Shown: positions 1-7,979 of the stretch, one piece after another
How positions within the stretch are numbered: position 1 is the first letter of the stretch
Layout of the letters: every line of letters starts with the position of its first letter
Assembly (NCBI GenBank): GCA_016779505.1
Contig: JADHNM010000020.1
Span: 1-17,450 of the forward strand
Source of the DNA: SAR86 cluster bacterium
GTDB lineage: Bacteria; Pseudomonadota; Gammaproteobacteria; Magnimaribacterales; D2472
Reading direction: 5' to 3'
Length of the DNA: 17,450 bases
The notes under the pieces: generated by a model
The model's database searches: none
Told to the model about the DNA's origin: nothing
Seen by the model: the letters and a program-made list of their open reading frames with translations, nothing else
Program-made: the position numbers and the translations under genes

Positions 1-885
1 TGATTCATCTCTCAAGATGTATTGAAACTGCTCAGCTGTTCCTGTCATCTTATTTCGTCTTCCCATTGATAAAATTTGTGTAAAGCCACAATAAAAGAAT
101 ATGCCCTCAAGCACACAGTAAAATGCTATGAGATTTTTTAAAAGCTGCTTATCAGTTTCTGTCGTTCCTGTTTGAAAGGCTGGATTTGAAATTTGTTGTG
201 TATATTTCAACCCCCAGGCAGCTTTTTTAGCAACACTTGGGATTTCTCTATACATGTTAAATATTTCCCCTTCATCCATGCCAAGTGATTCAATGCAGTA
301 CTGATATGCATGGGTGTGAATGGCTTCCTCTAAGCTTTGTCTCAAAATATATTGTCGGCATTCGGGATTGGTTATGAGCCTATACAAAGCAAGCACTAAA
401 TTATTTGCAACTAAGGAATCTGCAGTTGAAAAGAATCCAAGGTTTCTTTTAACAATAGTTCTTTCATCATCTGTTAAGCCACCCTCTGATTTCCAGAGCG
501 AGATATCTGCAGTCATATTAACTTCTTGAGGCATCCAGTGGTTGGCACTTCCATCAAGATATTTTTGCCAAGCCCAGTCATATTTGAATGGAACCAATTG
601 ATTGAGATCAGCTTTACAATTGATCATAGCCTTATCATCAACTTGAACTCTGCCGCTATGCATTTCATTTAGCTCTTTCACACCTTCAGATGCGTCAAAG
701 GCCTCCATGGCTTTTTTTGCAGCCTCTGCCCTAGATCCTGCTTCAATGTTTGAAGAAGATGCTTCAGCTTTTACAGGTTCGATCTGAGCAACTGGCTCGA
801 CAGTTTGAGGTATCTCTGGTGCTGTGCTTTTAATCGCAGGAGCTACCTGAGCATCTTCTTTATTATATTCATCCCAATTTAACAT
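1..885 (-). CDS. nrdB: Ribonucleoside-diphosphate reductase beta subunit, class I (partial, cut at left edge)
   Basis: Small subunit of class I ribonucleotide reductase. It houses the di-iron/tyrosyl radical that starts reduction of NDPs to dNDPs in NrdA. The first 295 residues are present; the 3' end lies beyond base 1. Metal ligands are visible at D156, E187, H190, E260 and E294, with the radical tyrosine at Y194 in EEAIHTHAY. Spacings D-E 31, E-Y 7 and E-E 34 equal those of E. coli D84/E115/Y122/E204/E238. The tyrosine argues for a tyrosyl-radical (Ia/b-like) enzyme rather than Ic. Residues 1-75 are an A/E/P-rich extension followed by VQVDDKAMINCKADLNQLVP, as in Pseudomonas-type NrdB. The ATG at 885 has a GGAG ribosome site at 892-895. 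It follows nrdA by 14 bases, so the two are almost certainly one transcript. Confidence 0.97.
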   Translation of the reverse strand, partial: MLNWDEYNKEDAQVAPAIKSTAPEIPQTVEPVAQIEPVKAEASSSNIEAGSRAEAAKKAMEAFDASEGVKELNEMHSGRVQVDDKAMINCKADLNQLVPFKYDWAWQKYLDGSANHWMPQEVNMTADISLWKSEGGLTDDERTIVKRNLGFFSTADSLVANNLVLALYRLITNPECRQYILRQSLEEAIHTHAYQYCIESLGMDEGEIFNMYREIPSVAKKAAWGLKYTQQISNPAFQTGTTETDKQLLKNLIAFYCVLEGIFFYCGFTQILSMGRRNKMTGTAEQFQYILRDES

Positions 886-899
886 TTTTTTCTCCGTAT

Positions 900-3794
900 T
901 TACTGACAGGCTTCACAGTCAGGATCATCCAATGAGCATGCTTCTGGCACAGGCGCTGGTGTACCAAGCTCATAAGGAACTTCTGGTACTTGTTCGGTCT
1001 GAGCACTGACTGCATTTAAGCTGCCTTGGTTGATGGTTGATTTTTCAGTTGTAGTTGCTGCTATAGATCTTAGATAGTAAGTTGTTTTTAAACCTGAATA
1101 CCAAGCCATTCTATATGTAAGATCTAGTTTTTTACCATTAGCATTACCGATATATAAATTTAATGATTGAGCTTGATCTATCCATTTTTGCCTTCTGCTT
1201 GCAGATTCAACAATGTACTGGGGCTCCACTTCAAATGCTGTAGAGAAAAGCTTTTTAATATCATCAGGAATTCTTGATATTTCACTTAGGCTGCCCTCAA
1301 AGTACTTTAGGTCATTGATCATAACGTCATCCCACAAATCTATTGCCTTGAGTTTTTTTACAAGGTGAGGGTTAACAATAGTAAATTCACCTGAAAGGTT
1401 AGATTTAACGTATAGATTTTGGTAAGTGGGCTCAATTGATTGAGTTACGCCAGTAATATTAGAAATCGTTGCTGTCGGCGCAATTGCCATTACATTCGAG
1501 TTTCTCATACCATCCTTTGTAACTTTTGTGCGCAGTTGATCCCAATCTAGTGTTTCAGATCTATCAACTTTGATAAATTCGCTACCTCGGTTCTTTTCTA
1601 GAATATCTATTGAATCTTTTGGAAATATGCCTTGGCTCCACAAAGACCCTTCATATGATGGATATGTTCCTCTTTCTTTTGCAAGCTCGCTTGATGCGTA
1701 AATTGCATAATAACTTATAACTTCCATGCTTCGATCTGCAAACTCAATGGCTTCATCAGAACAGTAGGGTACATCTTGCATATACAAAGCATCTTGAAAA
1801 CCCATCAGCCCCATTCCTACCGGGCGATGTTTGAGATTTGAGTTTTTGGCTGTGTCTACTGAGTAATAGTTGATATCAATAACATTATCAAGCATACGCA
1901 GAGCAGTGGTTACTGTACGTTTTACTTTTTCTTGATCCAAGACACCATCTTTCATATGTTGAGGAAGATTTACCGATCCAAGATTACAAACAGCTATTTC
2001 ATCATTGCTTGTGTTTAGAGTTATCTCAGTACATAGGTTAGATGAGTGAATGACTCCAACATGCTGTTGCGGCGAACGTAAATTGCATGAATCTTTAAAC
2101 GTTATCCATGGATGGCCCGTTTCAAACAACATAGTTAGCATTTTTCTCCATAGATCTTTGGCTGGAATAGTTTTGTGTTGATCCATTTTTCCTTCAGCAG
2201 CCAATGCTTCATATTCTTCATATCTTTTTTCAAATGCAAGACCGGTAAGGTCATGTAAATCTGGAGTTTCGCCTGGAGAAAAAAGCGTCCAATTTTTGTC
2301 TAATTCAACTCTTTTCATAAATAGATCAGGTACCCAGTTTGCGGTATTCATGTCGTGGGTTCTTCTTCTGTCATCACCGGTATTTTTTCTGAGATCGAGG
2401 AACTCTTCTATGTCTAGGTGCCATGTTTCTAGGTAAGCACACATAGCGCCCTTTCTTTTGCCGCCTTGATTCACTGCTACAGCTGTATCGTTAGCAACTT
2501 TTAAGAAGGGTACAACTCCCTGACTTTTACCATTCGTTCCTTTTATATAAGAGCCTAATGCTCTAACTGGTGACCAGTCATTACCAAGCCCTCCTGCCCA
2601 TTTGGATAGCAATGCATTATCTTTCATTGCTCCAAATATCCCATCTAGATCATCTGGAATAGTCGTTAGATAACATGAGGAAAGCTGAGGACGTAAAGTT
2701 CCAGAATTAAAAAGGGTTGGTGTTGAGCTCATATAATCAAAACTTGAAAGCAACCTGTAGAATTCTATCGCTCTTTCCTCTTTATTGTCTTCTTCTACGG
2801 CTAATCCCATAGCAACTCTCATAAAAAAGATTTGAGGAAGCTCATATCTTGTATCCTGATAATGAATAAAGTACCTGTCATACAATGTTTGAAGTCCAAG
2901 ATAGGTGAATTGATAATCTCTATCGTGATCAATAGCTTCGCCTAGTTTTTGCAGGTCAAAACCTTTCAAAATTGGATCGAGCATCTCAAGTTCTACGCCT
3001 TTTTCTATGTATGCTTTAAAAGCTTTTGGATAATAATCTTGCATTTCAGGGTGTGAGCTTTCTTCAGCTATGCCAAGAAAGGTTAGAGCCTCACTCCTCA
3101 GCTCATCTAGCAAAATTCTTGCTGTGACGAAGCTATAATTTGGTTCTTGCTCTACTTTAGTCCTTGCTGACATAACAAGAGCCGACTTCATATCGCTTAT
3201 TGAAACACCGTCATATAAGTTTTTCACTGATTCTTCTAGAATTGAATTAGCATCAACGTATTCCAGTCCTTCGCATGCATGATTAACTACCGCAGCCAAC
3301 CTATCAATATCAAGTGGGACTAGAGAACCATCTTTTTTTGTAACAGAGATCTTTGGCGCATCTATGTTAGATTGCTTGGGCGCATCTTTTGTTCTTTCTG
3401 TGGCTCTTTCTTCTCTGTATAGAATATATTTTCTGGCTACAACATACTCTTCATTGCGCATAAGCTGAAGCTCTACTTGGTCTTGTATCTCTTCAATATG
3501 TAAAGTACCACCTGAGGGCATTCTTCTTTTAAAAATCTCTTGCACTTCAGCCGTAATGTCTTCAACTTTTATATGTATTCTTTCGCTTGCTGCTGCGTTT
3601 CCAGATTCGTTAGCCAGAAAAGCCTTTGTAACAGCAACTTTTATTTTGTCTTCCTCAAATGGAACAACTTTACCGTTACGCTTTATTACCCTGAGCTTTC
3701 CAGGTGCTGTTATATTTAAATCATCTGACGGGATTGCTTTAATTGCTTCTTGCCCAGCACCTTCTTGAGTCTTTCCTAACTCTTGTATTGTCAT
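900..3794 (-). CDS. nrdA: Ribonucleoside-diphosphate reductase alpha subunit, class I, with two ATP-cone domains
   Basis: Catalytic subunit of class I ribonucleotide reductase (NDP to dNDP). At 964 residues it is much longer than E. coli NrdA (761) and close to Pseudomonas NrdA, because the N terminus holds two ATP-cone modules: about residues 33-130 (VIKRNGKVVPFEEDKI) and about 148-238 (VTKKDGSLVPLDIDRL). ATP cones bind ATP/dATP and switch activity. Catalytic residues are visible: the cysteine pair C374 (SSCYL) and C603 (AVCNLGS), the thiyl-radical loop N586-L-C588-T-E590, the radical-transfer tyrosines Y906-Y907, and a redox C-terminal tail with C960 and C963 (DPDCEACQ). The ATG at 3794 is preceded by AGAGG at 3801-3805. 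It is first gene of the nrdA-nrdB operon. The upstream region contains NrdR boxes and DnaA boxes (listed separately), so repression by NrdR and modulation by DnaA are likely. Confidence 0.98.
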   Translation of the reverse strand: MTIQELGKTQEGAGQEAIKAIPSDDLNITAPGKLRVIKRNGKVVPFEEDKIKVAVTKAFLANESGNAAASERIHIKVEDITAEVQEIFKRRMPSGGTLHIEEIQDQVELQLMRNEEYVVARKYILYREERATERTKDAPKQSNIDAPKISVTKKDGSLVPLDIDRLAAVVNHACEGLEYVDANSILEESVKNLYDGVSISDMKSALVMSARTKVEQEPNYSFVTARILLDELRSEALTFLGIAEESSHPEMQDYYPKAFKAYIEKGVELEMLDPILKGFDLQKLGEAIDHDRDYQFTYLGLQTLYDRYFIHYQDTRYELPQIFFMRVAMGLAVEEDNKEERAIEFYRLLSSFDYMSSTPTLFNSGTLRPQLSSCYLTTIPDDLDGIFGAMKDNALLSKWAGGLGNDWSPVRALGSYIKGTNGKSQGVVPFLKVANDTAVAVNQGGKRKGAMCAYLETWHLDIEEFLDLRKNTGDDRRRTHDMNTANWVPDLFMKRVELDKNWTLFSPGETPDLHDLTGLAFEKRYEEYEALAAEGKMDQHKTIPAKDLWRKMLTMLFETGHPWITFKDSCNLRSPQQHVGVIHSSNLCTEITLNTSNDEIAVCNLGSVNLPQHMKDGVLDQEKVKRTVTTALRMLDNVIDINYYSVDTAKNSNLKHRPVGMGLMGFQDALYMQDVPYCSDEAIEFADRSMEVISYYAIYASSELAKERGTYPSYEGSLWSQGIFPKDSIDILEKNRGSEFIKVDRSETLDWDQLRTKVTKDGMRNSNVMAIAPTATISNITGVTQSIEPTYQNLYVKSNLSGEFTIVNPHLVKKLKAIDLWDDVMINDLKYFEGSLSEISRIPDDIKKLFSTAFEVEPQYIVESASRRQKWIDQAQSLNLYIGNANGKKLDLTYRMAWYSGLKTTYYLRSIAATTTEKSTINQGSLNAVSAQTEQVPEVPYELGTPAPVPEACSLDDPDCEACQ

Positions 3795-3908
3795 TTTTTT
3801 CCTCTATGTTTGTTTCTTTCGTTGGCTAATTTTCTAAAAATTTACCAATGGGTGGGGTCAAAACGTCTTTTTTTGAAATTTCTTTAACCAGTGTCAATAT
3901 TCTTACAT

Positions 3909-3917
3909 TGTGGATAA
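3909..3917 (-). promoter_or_regulatory. Perfect DnaA box (nrdA side)
   Basis: TGTGGATAA on the plus strand, i.e. the consensus DnaA box TTATCCACA on the minus strand, 115 bases upstream of the nrdA start codon. The nrd promoter of E. coli also has DnaA boxes and is controlled by DnaA. Binding here is inferred from the motif only. Confidence 0.6.
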
Positions 3918-3932
3918 ATAATCAAGTAAAAA

Positions 3933-3948
3933 ACACAATATATTGTGA
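3933..3948. promoter_or_regulatory. NrdR box 1
   Basis: ACACAATATATTGTGA is a nearly perfect inverted repeat that fits the NrdR operator pattern acaCwAtATaTwGtgt. It lies upstream of nrdA and starts exactly 31 bases before the second box, the three-helical-turn spacing typical of NrdR box pairs. NrdR is the ATP/dATP-sensing repressor of ribonucleotide reductase genes. Its own gene is not in the window. Confidence 0.85.
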
Positions 3949-3953
3949 ATTCT

Positions 3954-3982
3954 TTTAAATTTTTCACAATATGCTGTATAAA
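3954..3982 (+). promoter_or_regulatory. Possible sigma70-type promoter toward glpK
   Basis: TTTAAA (3954-3959), a 17-base spacer and TATAAA (3977-3982) give a weak sigma70-like match reading toward glpK. The spacer and -10 element overlap NrdR box 2, so NrdR bound here might also affect glpK. In this AT-rich region such matches arise easily. No equally good promoter toward nrdA was identified by eye. Confidence 0.25.
3964..3979. promoter_or_regulatory. NrdR box 2
   Basis: TCACAATATGCTGTAT keeps the CACAATAT half of the NrdR operator and a more degenerate right half. A 15-base gap separates it from box 1 (start-to-start 31 bases). One strong and one weaker box at this spacing is the usual arrangement in front of nrd operons. 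Confidence 0.8.
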
Positions 3983-4018
3983 TGGTGTTTATTGACTGTG
4001 AAGACAAAGTGAGTAAAT

Positions 4019-4027
4019 TGTGGATAA
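4019..4027 (-). promoter_or_regulatory. Perfect DnaA box (glpK side)
   Basis: A second perfect TGTGGATAA, in the same orientation as the one at 3909-3917 and 110 bases away. The two DnaA boxes flank the NrdR box pair. This copy ends 21 bases before the glpK start codon. It could serve nrdA control at a distance, glpK, or both. Confidence 0.55.
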
Positions 4028-4048
4028 CTTAAGAACATTGGTGTTTAT

Positions 4049-5512
4049 ATGACTGTATTAATGGCTATCGATCAAGGGACAACTAGCACAAGAGCTGTGG
4101 CGTTTGACAAAGATCTAAATATCATCCACTCAGAGCAAAAAGAGTACTCTTTGCTGTACCCCAATGATGGTTGGGTAGAGATTGAACCCAAAACATTAAT
4201 GGATTCTGTTTATGCAACCATTGACCCTGTGATTGATATTTGTCCAGATATTGTGGCTATAGGAATAACCAATCAGCGCGAGACGACTTTGATTTGGGAT
4301 GCTGATTCTGGCATACCCATTTATAACGCAATTGTCTGGCAGGATAGAAGAACAGCAGATCGTTGCATGCAACTCAAACAAGCTGGTTATGAAGAAGTTA
4401 TAAGGAACAAAACAGGTCTTCTGCTGGATCCGTATTTTTCATCAACAAAAATATCTTGGATTTTAGATAATATTGATGGCGCAAGAACTAAAGCAGAAGC
4501 AGGCAAATTAAGGTTTGGAACAGTGGATACATATCTATTGTGGCAATTAAGTAATGGAGATATTTTCAAAACCGACGTCACAAACGCATCTAGAACTAAT
4601 TTATATAATATATATTCAAGAGATTGGGACGATGAACTTCTTGAGATTTTCAATGTTCCAGCGTCAATGCTGCCAGAGGTTCATTCCTCTGATAGTAATT
4701 TTGGAACATGCACAAGGGGCGACAAGATAATTCAAATTACAGGCGTGATTGGAGATCAGCAAAGCGCACTGGTAGGGCAAAGATGTTTTCAGCCTGGCCA
4801 AATGAAAGCAACATTTGGTACAGGGTGTTTTTTAATGGTCAATACTGGTAATGAATCATTGCAGTCGACCTCTGGACTCCTCAATACCCTTGGGTATGGT
4901 CTTTCTGGCGAAGTATCTTATGCTTTAGAGGGAAGTATTTTTTCTGCCGGAACAATTATCCAATGGCTGCGAGATAATATGGAATTTTTTTTAAATTCCG
5001 AAGAAAGCATAAAATTTCTTGATGCGGCCGGCAAGTCCAATGATGTTTTATTTGTTCCGGGTTTTACAGGGATCGGAGCTCCACACTGGAATTCAGAAAT
5101 AAGGGCAGCATTTTACGGCATTACTAGGGACTCAACAAAAACAGATATGGTTACAGCCGCATTCAAAGCGCTAATCTACCAAGTAATGGATATTAAAGAA
5201 GCTTTGAAAATTGATGGGATAGAAATTAATAATTTATCTATTGATGGGGGTATGGCTGCTAATTCTAGTTTTTGCCAGTTACTAGCAGATTTTTTGGGCC
5301 AGGAGGTGCACGTTCCCCCAAGCTTAGAATCGACGGCCACAGGTGCTGCAATAACTGCTGGTTTAGGATCTAATTTCTTCTCTATTGATGACTTGCAAGC
5401 GAAGCAATCTAAATATTCAACCACTTATCGACCCAGAGGTGAAATTTTAGATCCAAGTGACCTGGCTAAATGGAGAAAATTTCTGAGAGTGCTTCTGGAC
5501 GCATATAACTAA
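4049..5512 (+). CDS. glpK: Glycerol kinase
   Basis: Cytoplasmic FGGY-family kinase that phosphorylates glycerol to sn-glycerol 3-phosphate with ATP. At 487 residues it is slightly shorter than E. coli GlpK (502). The N-terminal phosphate-binding loop is DQGTTSTR (8-15). Glycerol-site residues R77-E78 (NQRET) and the catalytic aspartate D236 (GDQQSALVGQ) are present, as are VWQDRRTADRC, GLLLDPYFSSTK and FGTGCF. The segment that in E. coli carries the GGTR fructose-1,6-bisphosphate loop reads CTRGDKIIQ, so that allosteric site looks absent (inference). The start is ATG 4049; M5 is an alternative, and neither has a clear Shine-Dalgarno sequence. It is divergent from nrdA and shares its 254-bp control region. 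No glpF or glpD is adjacent, so in this window it stands alone. Confidence 0.95.
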   Translation: MTVLMAIDQGTTSTRAVAFDKDLNIIHSEQKEYSLLYPNDGWVEIEPKTLMDSVYATIDPVIDICPDIVAIGITNQRETTLIWDADSGIPIYNAIVWQDRRTADRCMQLKQAGYEEVIRNKTGLLLDPYFSSTKISWILDNIDGARTKAEAGKLRFGTVDTYLLWQLSNGDIFKTDVTNASRTNLYNIYSRDWDDELLEIFNVPASMLPEVHSSDSNFGTCTRGDKIIQITGVIGDQQSALVGQRCFQPGQMKATFGTGCFLMVNTGNESLQSTSGLLNTLGYGLSGEVSYALEGSIFSAGTIIQWLRDNMEFFLNSEESIKFLDAAGKSNDVLFVPGFTGIGAPHWNSEIRAAFYGITRDSTKTDMVTAAFKALIYQVMDIKEALKIDGIEINNLSIDGGMAANSSFCQLLADFLGQEVHVPPSLESTATGAAITAGLGSNFFSIDDLQAKQSKYSTTYRPRGEILDPSDLAKWRKFLRVLLDAYN

Positions 5513-5635
5513 AAAGATACCTTTTGCTCGCAATGCAATAAAAAATTTGCCTAGAACGATTTCAAAGCATCCTAAATGAGTTATTTTTAAGTTTATTGAA
5601 TTAAATAGTTTTAAATGTTTTTGTTTGGTATTTAA

Positions 5636-5641
5636 TATAAT
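5636..5641 (+). promoter_or_regulatory. Candidate -10 element for serA
   Basis: A perfect TATAAT lies 42 bases upstream of the serA ATG, in the 170-bp gap after glpK. No good -35 hexamer sits at 16-18 bases, so the promoter call rests on the -10 alone. The rest of the gap is AT-rich with no gene or strong hairpin. Confidence 0.35.
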
Positions 5642-5682
5642 AAACTAACCTTACTTTTAACTAAGTCCCCCTGACTGGTAAC

Positions 5683-6876
5683 ATGTTTAATTATAAAACC
5701 TTCAATAATATTGCAGAAGATGGTCTTGATATACTGCGCAATAAAAAATTCAAAGAGGTATCTGAGAAGCCTGATGGAATATTGCTCAGAAGCTATAATA
5801 TTTCAAATAAAGATTTTGAAGACAATCTTTTGTGCATAGCACGAGCAGGTGCTGGAACAAACAATATACCTATAGAAGATGCAACCAAAAAAGGAATTGT
5901 TGTTTTTAACACTCCAGGCGCAAATGCAAATGCAGTAAAAGAGCTTGTTATATGCGGAATGTTGCTTTCTTCTCGAGGCATTATTGAGGGGATAGAGTTT
6001 GCTAAAAAACTTGATTTTGAAGATGCTGAAAGCCTAAACAAGGCGATGGAAGCACAAAAGAAAGCATTTGCTGGCAATGAACTTGCTGGCAAGACGCTTG
6101 GAATAATCGGGCTTGGATCAATTGGATCAATGCTTGCCCAAGCAGCGCATACTCTTGGGATGCGATTGGTGGGATATGATCCTTACATTTCAATCGAAGG
6201 GGCGTGGAGGCTTCCTGCAGACGTTGAGAAGGCTGAGACCATGGAAGCTCTTTTGCAGCAGTCAGACTATGTTTCTCTGCATGTTCCACTTGTTGAGGAC
6301 ACAAAAAATCTTATCAACAAGTCAAACTTAAAAAAATTTAAAAACGGAGCGAGGCTTATCAATTTATCAAGAGGCGGCATAGTTAACACTGATGATGTAA
6401 TAGCGGAGCTTGAGAATGGAAATCTAGGAAGATTTGTTACAGATTTCCCTACTCCTGAGCTAATCAAACGTTCTGTTGACAAGAATGATGTAGTGCTTTT
6501 GCCTCACCTGGGAGCAAGCACAAAAGAGGCTGAAGTAAACTGCGCTGTCATGGCCGCAAATCAAATGGTTAATTATCTTCAAGATGGCACAATTTTGAAT
6601 TCAGTAAATTTTCCAAGAATATCACTTTCTAGAGGCACCAATCATCGCTTGGTAATAATTAATCACAATGAGCCAGGAATGATTAGTAAAATTGCTGATT
6701 CAATTGCAGCTTTTGATATTAATATCGCTGAAATGACCAATAAAAGTAGAGATGAAATTGCCATAAACCTAATTGATCTAGAATCCCAAGCCAGCAAGCA
6801 ACTTATTGAGCAACTTAAATCAGTTGAGCATGTGATGAGTGTTAGGTCTTTAGATATAGATAGCCAAGAGCTTTAA
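5683..6876 (+). CDS. serA: D-3-phosphoglycerate dehydrogenase, short ACT-domain type
   Basis: NAD-dependent oxidation of 3-phosphoglycerate to 3-phosphohydroxypyruvate, the first step of serine synthesis. Residues 1-100 and 280-310 form the substrate domain (ARAGAGTNNIP, NTPGANANAVKE). Residues 110-280 form the Rossmann domain with GLGSIG (143-148). The catalytic triad is R230 (LSRGG), E259 (DFPTPE) and H275 (LPHLGAST). Residues about 322-392 form a C-terminal ACT domain (HNEPGMISKIADSIAAFDIN), the likely serine-sensing part. The sequence follows the roughly 390-residue clostridial type closely, not the 410-residue E. coli type. No serC or serB is nearby. Its TAA interleaves with the stop codon of the convergent downstream gene (shared TTAA, 6873-6876). 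The ATG at 5683 has only a poor ribosome site. Confidence 0.93.
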   Translation: MFNYKTFNNIAEDGLDILRNKKFKEVSEKPDGILLRSYNISNKDFEDNLLCIARAGAGTNNIPIEDATKKGIVVFNTPGANANAVKELVICGMLLSSRGIIEGIEFAKKLDFEDAESLNKAMEAQKKAFAGNELAGKTLGIIGLGSIGSMLAQAAHTLGMRLVGYDPYISIEGAWRLPADVEKAETMEALLQQSDYVSLHVPLVEDTKNLINKSNLKKFKNGARLINLSRGGIVNTDDVIAELENGNLGRFVTDFPTPELIKRSVDKNDVVLLPHLGASTKEAEVNCAVMAANQMVNYLQDGTILNSVNFPRISLSRGTNHRLVIINHNEPGMISKIADSIAAFDINIAEMTNKSRDEIAINLIDLESQASKQLIEQLKSVEHVMSVRSLDIDSQEL

Positions 6877-6899
6877 ACATAATTCTCAACAAAGCTCTT
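6866..6899. terminator. Hairpin spanning both stop codons of the convergent serA/oxidoreductase pair
   Basis: AAGAGCTTT (6866-6874) and AAAGCTCTT (6891-6899) are perfect 9-base inverted repeats around a 16-base loop. Both stop codons lie at the edge of the left arm. Neither strand has a clear U-tract after the stem, so it may be a weak bidirectional terminator or an mRNA end-stabilising hairpin. Confidence 0.4.
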
Positions 6900-7979
6900 A
6901 TCAAAAGGTACAATCTGGTCCTCTTTTCCATCCTGAACTTTATTTGCCCAATCAGGGTCTGACAAGAGCGCTCTTCCAACTGCTATTAGGTCGAACTCGG
7001 ATTTATTGAGCTTTTCATGCAGAGCATCTAAATCGGCAGTTTGAGTTTTATGGTCACCAGAATAAAGCTTGATAAAATCTTTGTCTAAACCAACGCTGCC
7101 AACACTTATAGTTGGAAGTCCGGTTGCTTCTTTTGCCACCCCAGCCAAATTTTTGCCCTTGGAATTAAATTCTCCTTCCCAGAACCTACGATTGCTGCAA
7201 TGAATAAAATCAGCTCCAGCATTTTTTAGAATATTAAAAAATTGATTTAACTCGTCTGCATCCGATGTAATTTTTGCTTCGTAATCTTGTTGCTTCCATT
7301 GAGAAACTCTTATTCCAACTTGAAAACTATCTGAGGTTTTCTCTTGTGATGCCTCAAGGATTTCTTTGGCAAATCTTGACCTATTTTCTATGGAGCCACC
7401 ATATTCATCTGTCCTTAGATTAATTTTATCCCAGAAAAACTGATCAATTAAATACCCATGCGCACCATGAATTTCCACACCATCAAATCCAATCTCTTCA
7501 CAAATTTTTGCGTCCTCAGCGTAAATCTTAATCAACTCTTTAATTTCATCATGCGACATTTCATGTGCTACTTTTTTGCCAGGCACTACGTAACCTGATG
7601 GAGTGAATCCTGGAACTTCTGGAATAGGGGGCATCCCTGGCTTTCTAATCCCACCCACATGCCAGAGTTGACAGAAGATTGAGGAATTATTTTCATGAAC
7701 TTTATTCACGACTTTTTCCCACATTTTTTTTGCTTCGTCTGTTTCTAAATTTGGACAATTTGGGTAACCGCTAGCAGCTCTATGGCTTACTTCAACCCCC
7801 TCAGTAATTATTAAACCAACACCTCCTTGAGCTCTTCGAGCATAGTAAGTTGGAGCATAGTCTTTTGGCACTCCGTTTGGTGAAAAATTCCTTGTCATAG
7901 GAGCCATCACAACTCTATTTTTTAAATTTAAACCATTCATGTTGTATTCAGAAAAAAGAGTGTTTTTTTGGTCATTCAT
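6873..7979 (-). CDS. Old Yellow Enzyme-family NAD(P)H:flavin oxidoreductase
   Basis: FMN-dependent TIM-barrel ene-reductase of the OYE family (368 residues, usual length). Visible features: the FMN-binding start of the barrel VVMAPMTR (23-30), with T29 as in classical OYEs where YqjM-like enzymes have Cys; Q104 in CQLWHVGG; the substrate-anion pair H171/H174 (EIHGAHGYLIDQFF); the RTDEYGGSIENR loop (189-200); and a C-terminal phosphate-binding VGRALLSDPDW. These enzymes reduce activated C=C bonds such as alpha,beta-unsaturated carbonyls; the physiological substrate cannot be read from the sequence. The ATG at 7979 lacks an obvious Shine-Dalgarno sequence, but starting later at M14 would remove the conserved LF segment. 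The 3' end overlaps serA by 4 bases. Confidence 0.92.
   Translation of the reverse strand: MNDQKNTLFSEYNMNGLNLKNRVVMAPMTRNFSPNGVPKDYAPTYYARRAQGGVGLIITEGVEVSHRAASGYPNCPNLETDEAKKMWEKVVNKVHENNSSIFCQLWHVGGIRKPGMPPIPEVPGFTPSGYVVPGKKVAHEMSHDEIKELIKIYAEDAKICEEIGFDGVEIHGAHGYLIDQFFWDKINLRTDEYGGSIENRSRFAKEILEASQEKTSDSFQVGIRVSQWKQQDYEAKITSDADELNQFFNILKNAGADFIHCSNRRFWEGEFNSKGKNLAGVAKEATGLPTISVGSVGLDKDFIKLYSGDHKTQTADLDALHEKLNKSEFDLIAVGRALLSDPDWANKVQDGKEDQIVPFDKSFVENYV

Noticed and set aside
320..529. 69-codon open frame on the plus strand at the left end
   Set aside because: It is antisense to conserved nrdB sequence that contains the iron ligands, so it is a shadow.
3407..3710. Two similar ATP-cone segments in NrdA as a recent tandem duplication or assembly error
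   Set aside because: The two cones are divergent in sequence and the same double-cone layout is normal for Pseudomonas-type NrdA.
3556..3768. 70-codon open frame on the plus strand within nrdA
   Set aside because: It lies wholly antisense to the ATP-cone coding sequence, has no ribosome site and no recognisable protein. It is a shadow frame, as are the other short frames opposite glpK, serA, mucD, lepA and era.
5511..5525. Short hairpin AAAAG-ATAC-CTTTT after the glpK stop as a terminator
   Set aside because: A 5-bp A/T-rich stem without a U-tract is too weak to call in this AT-rich gap.
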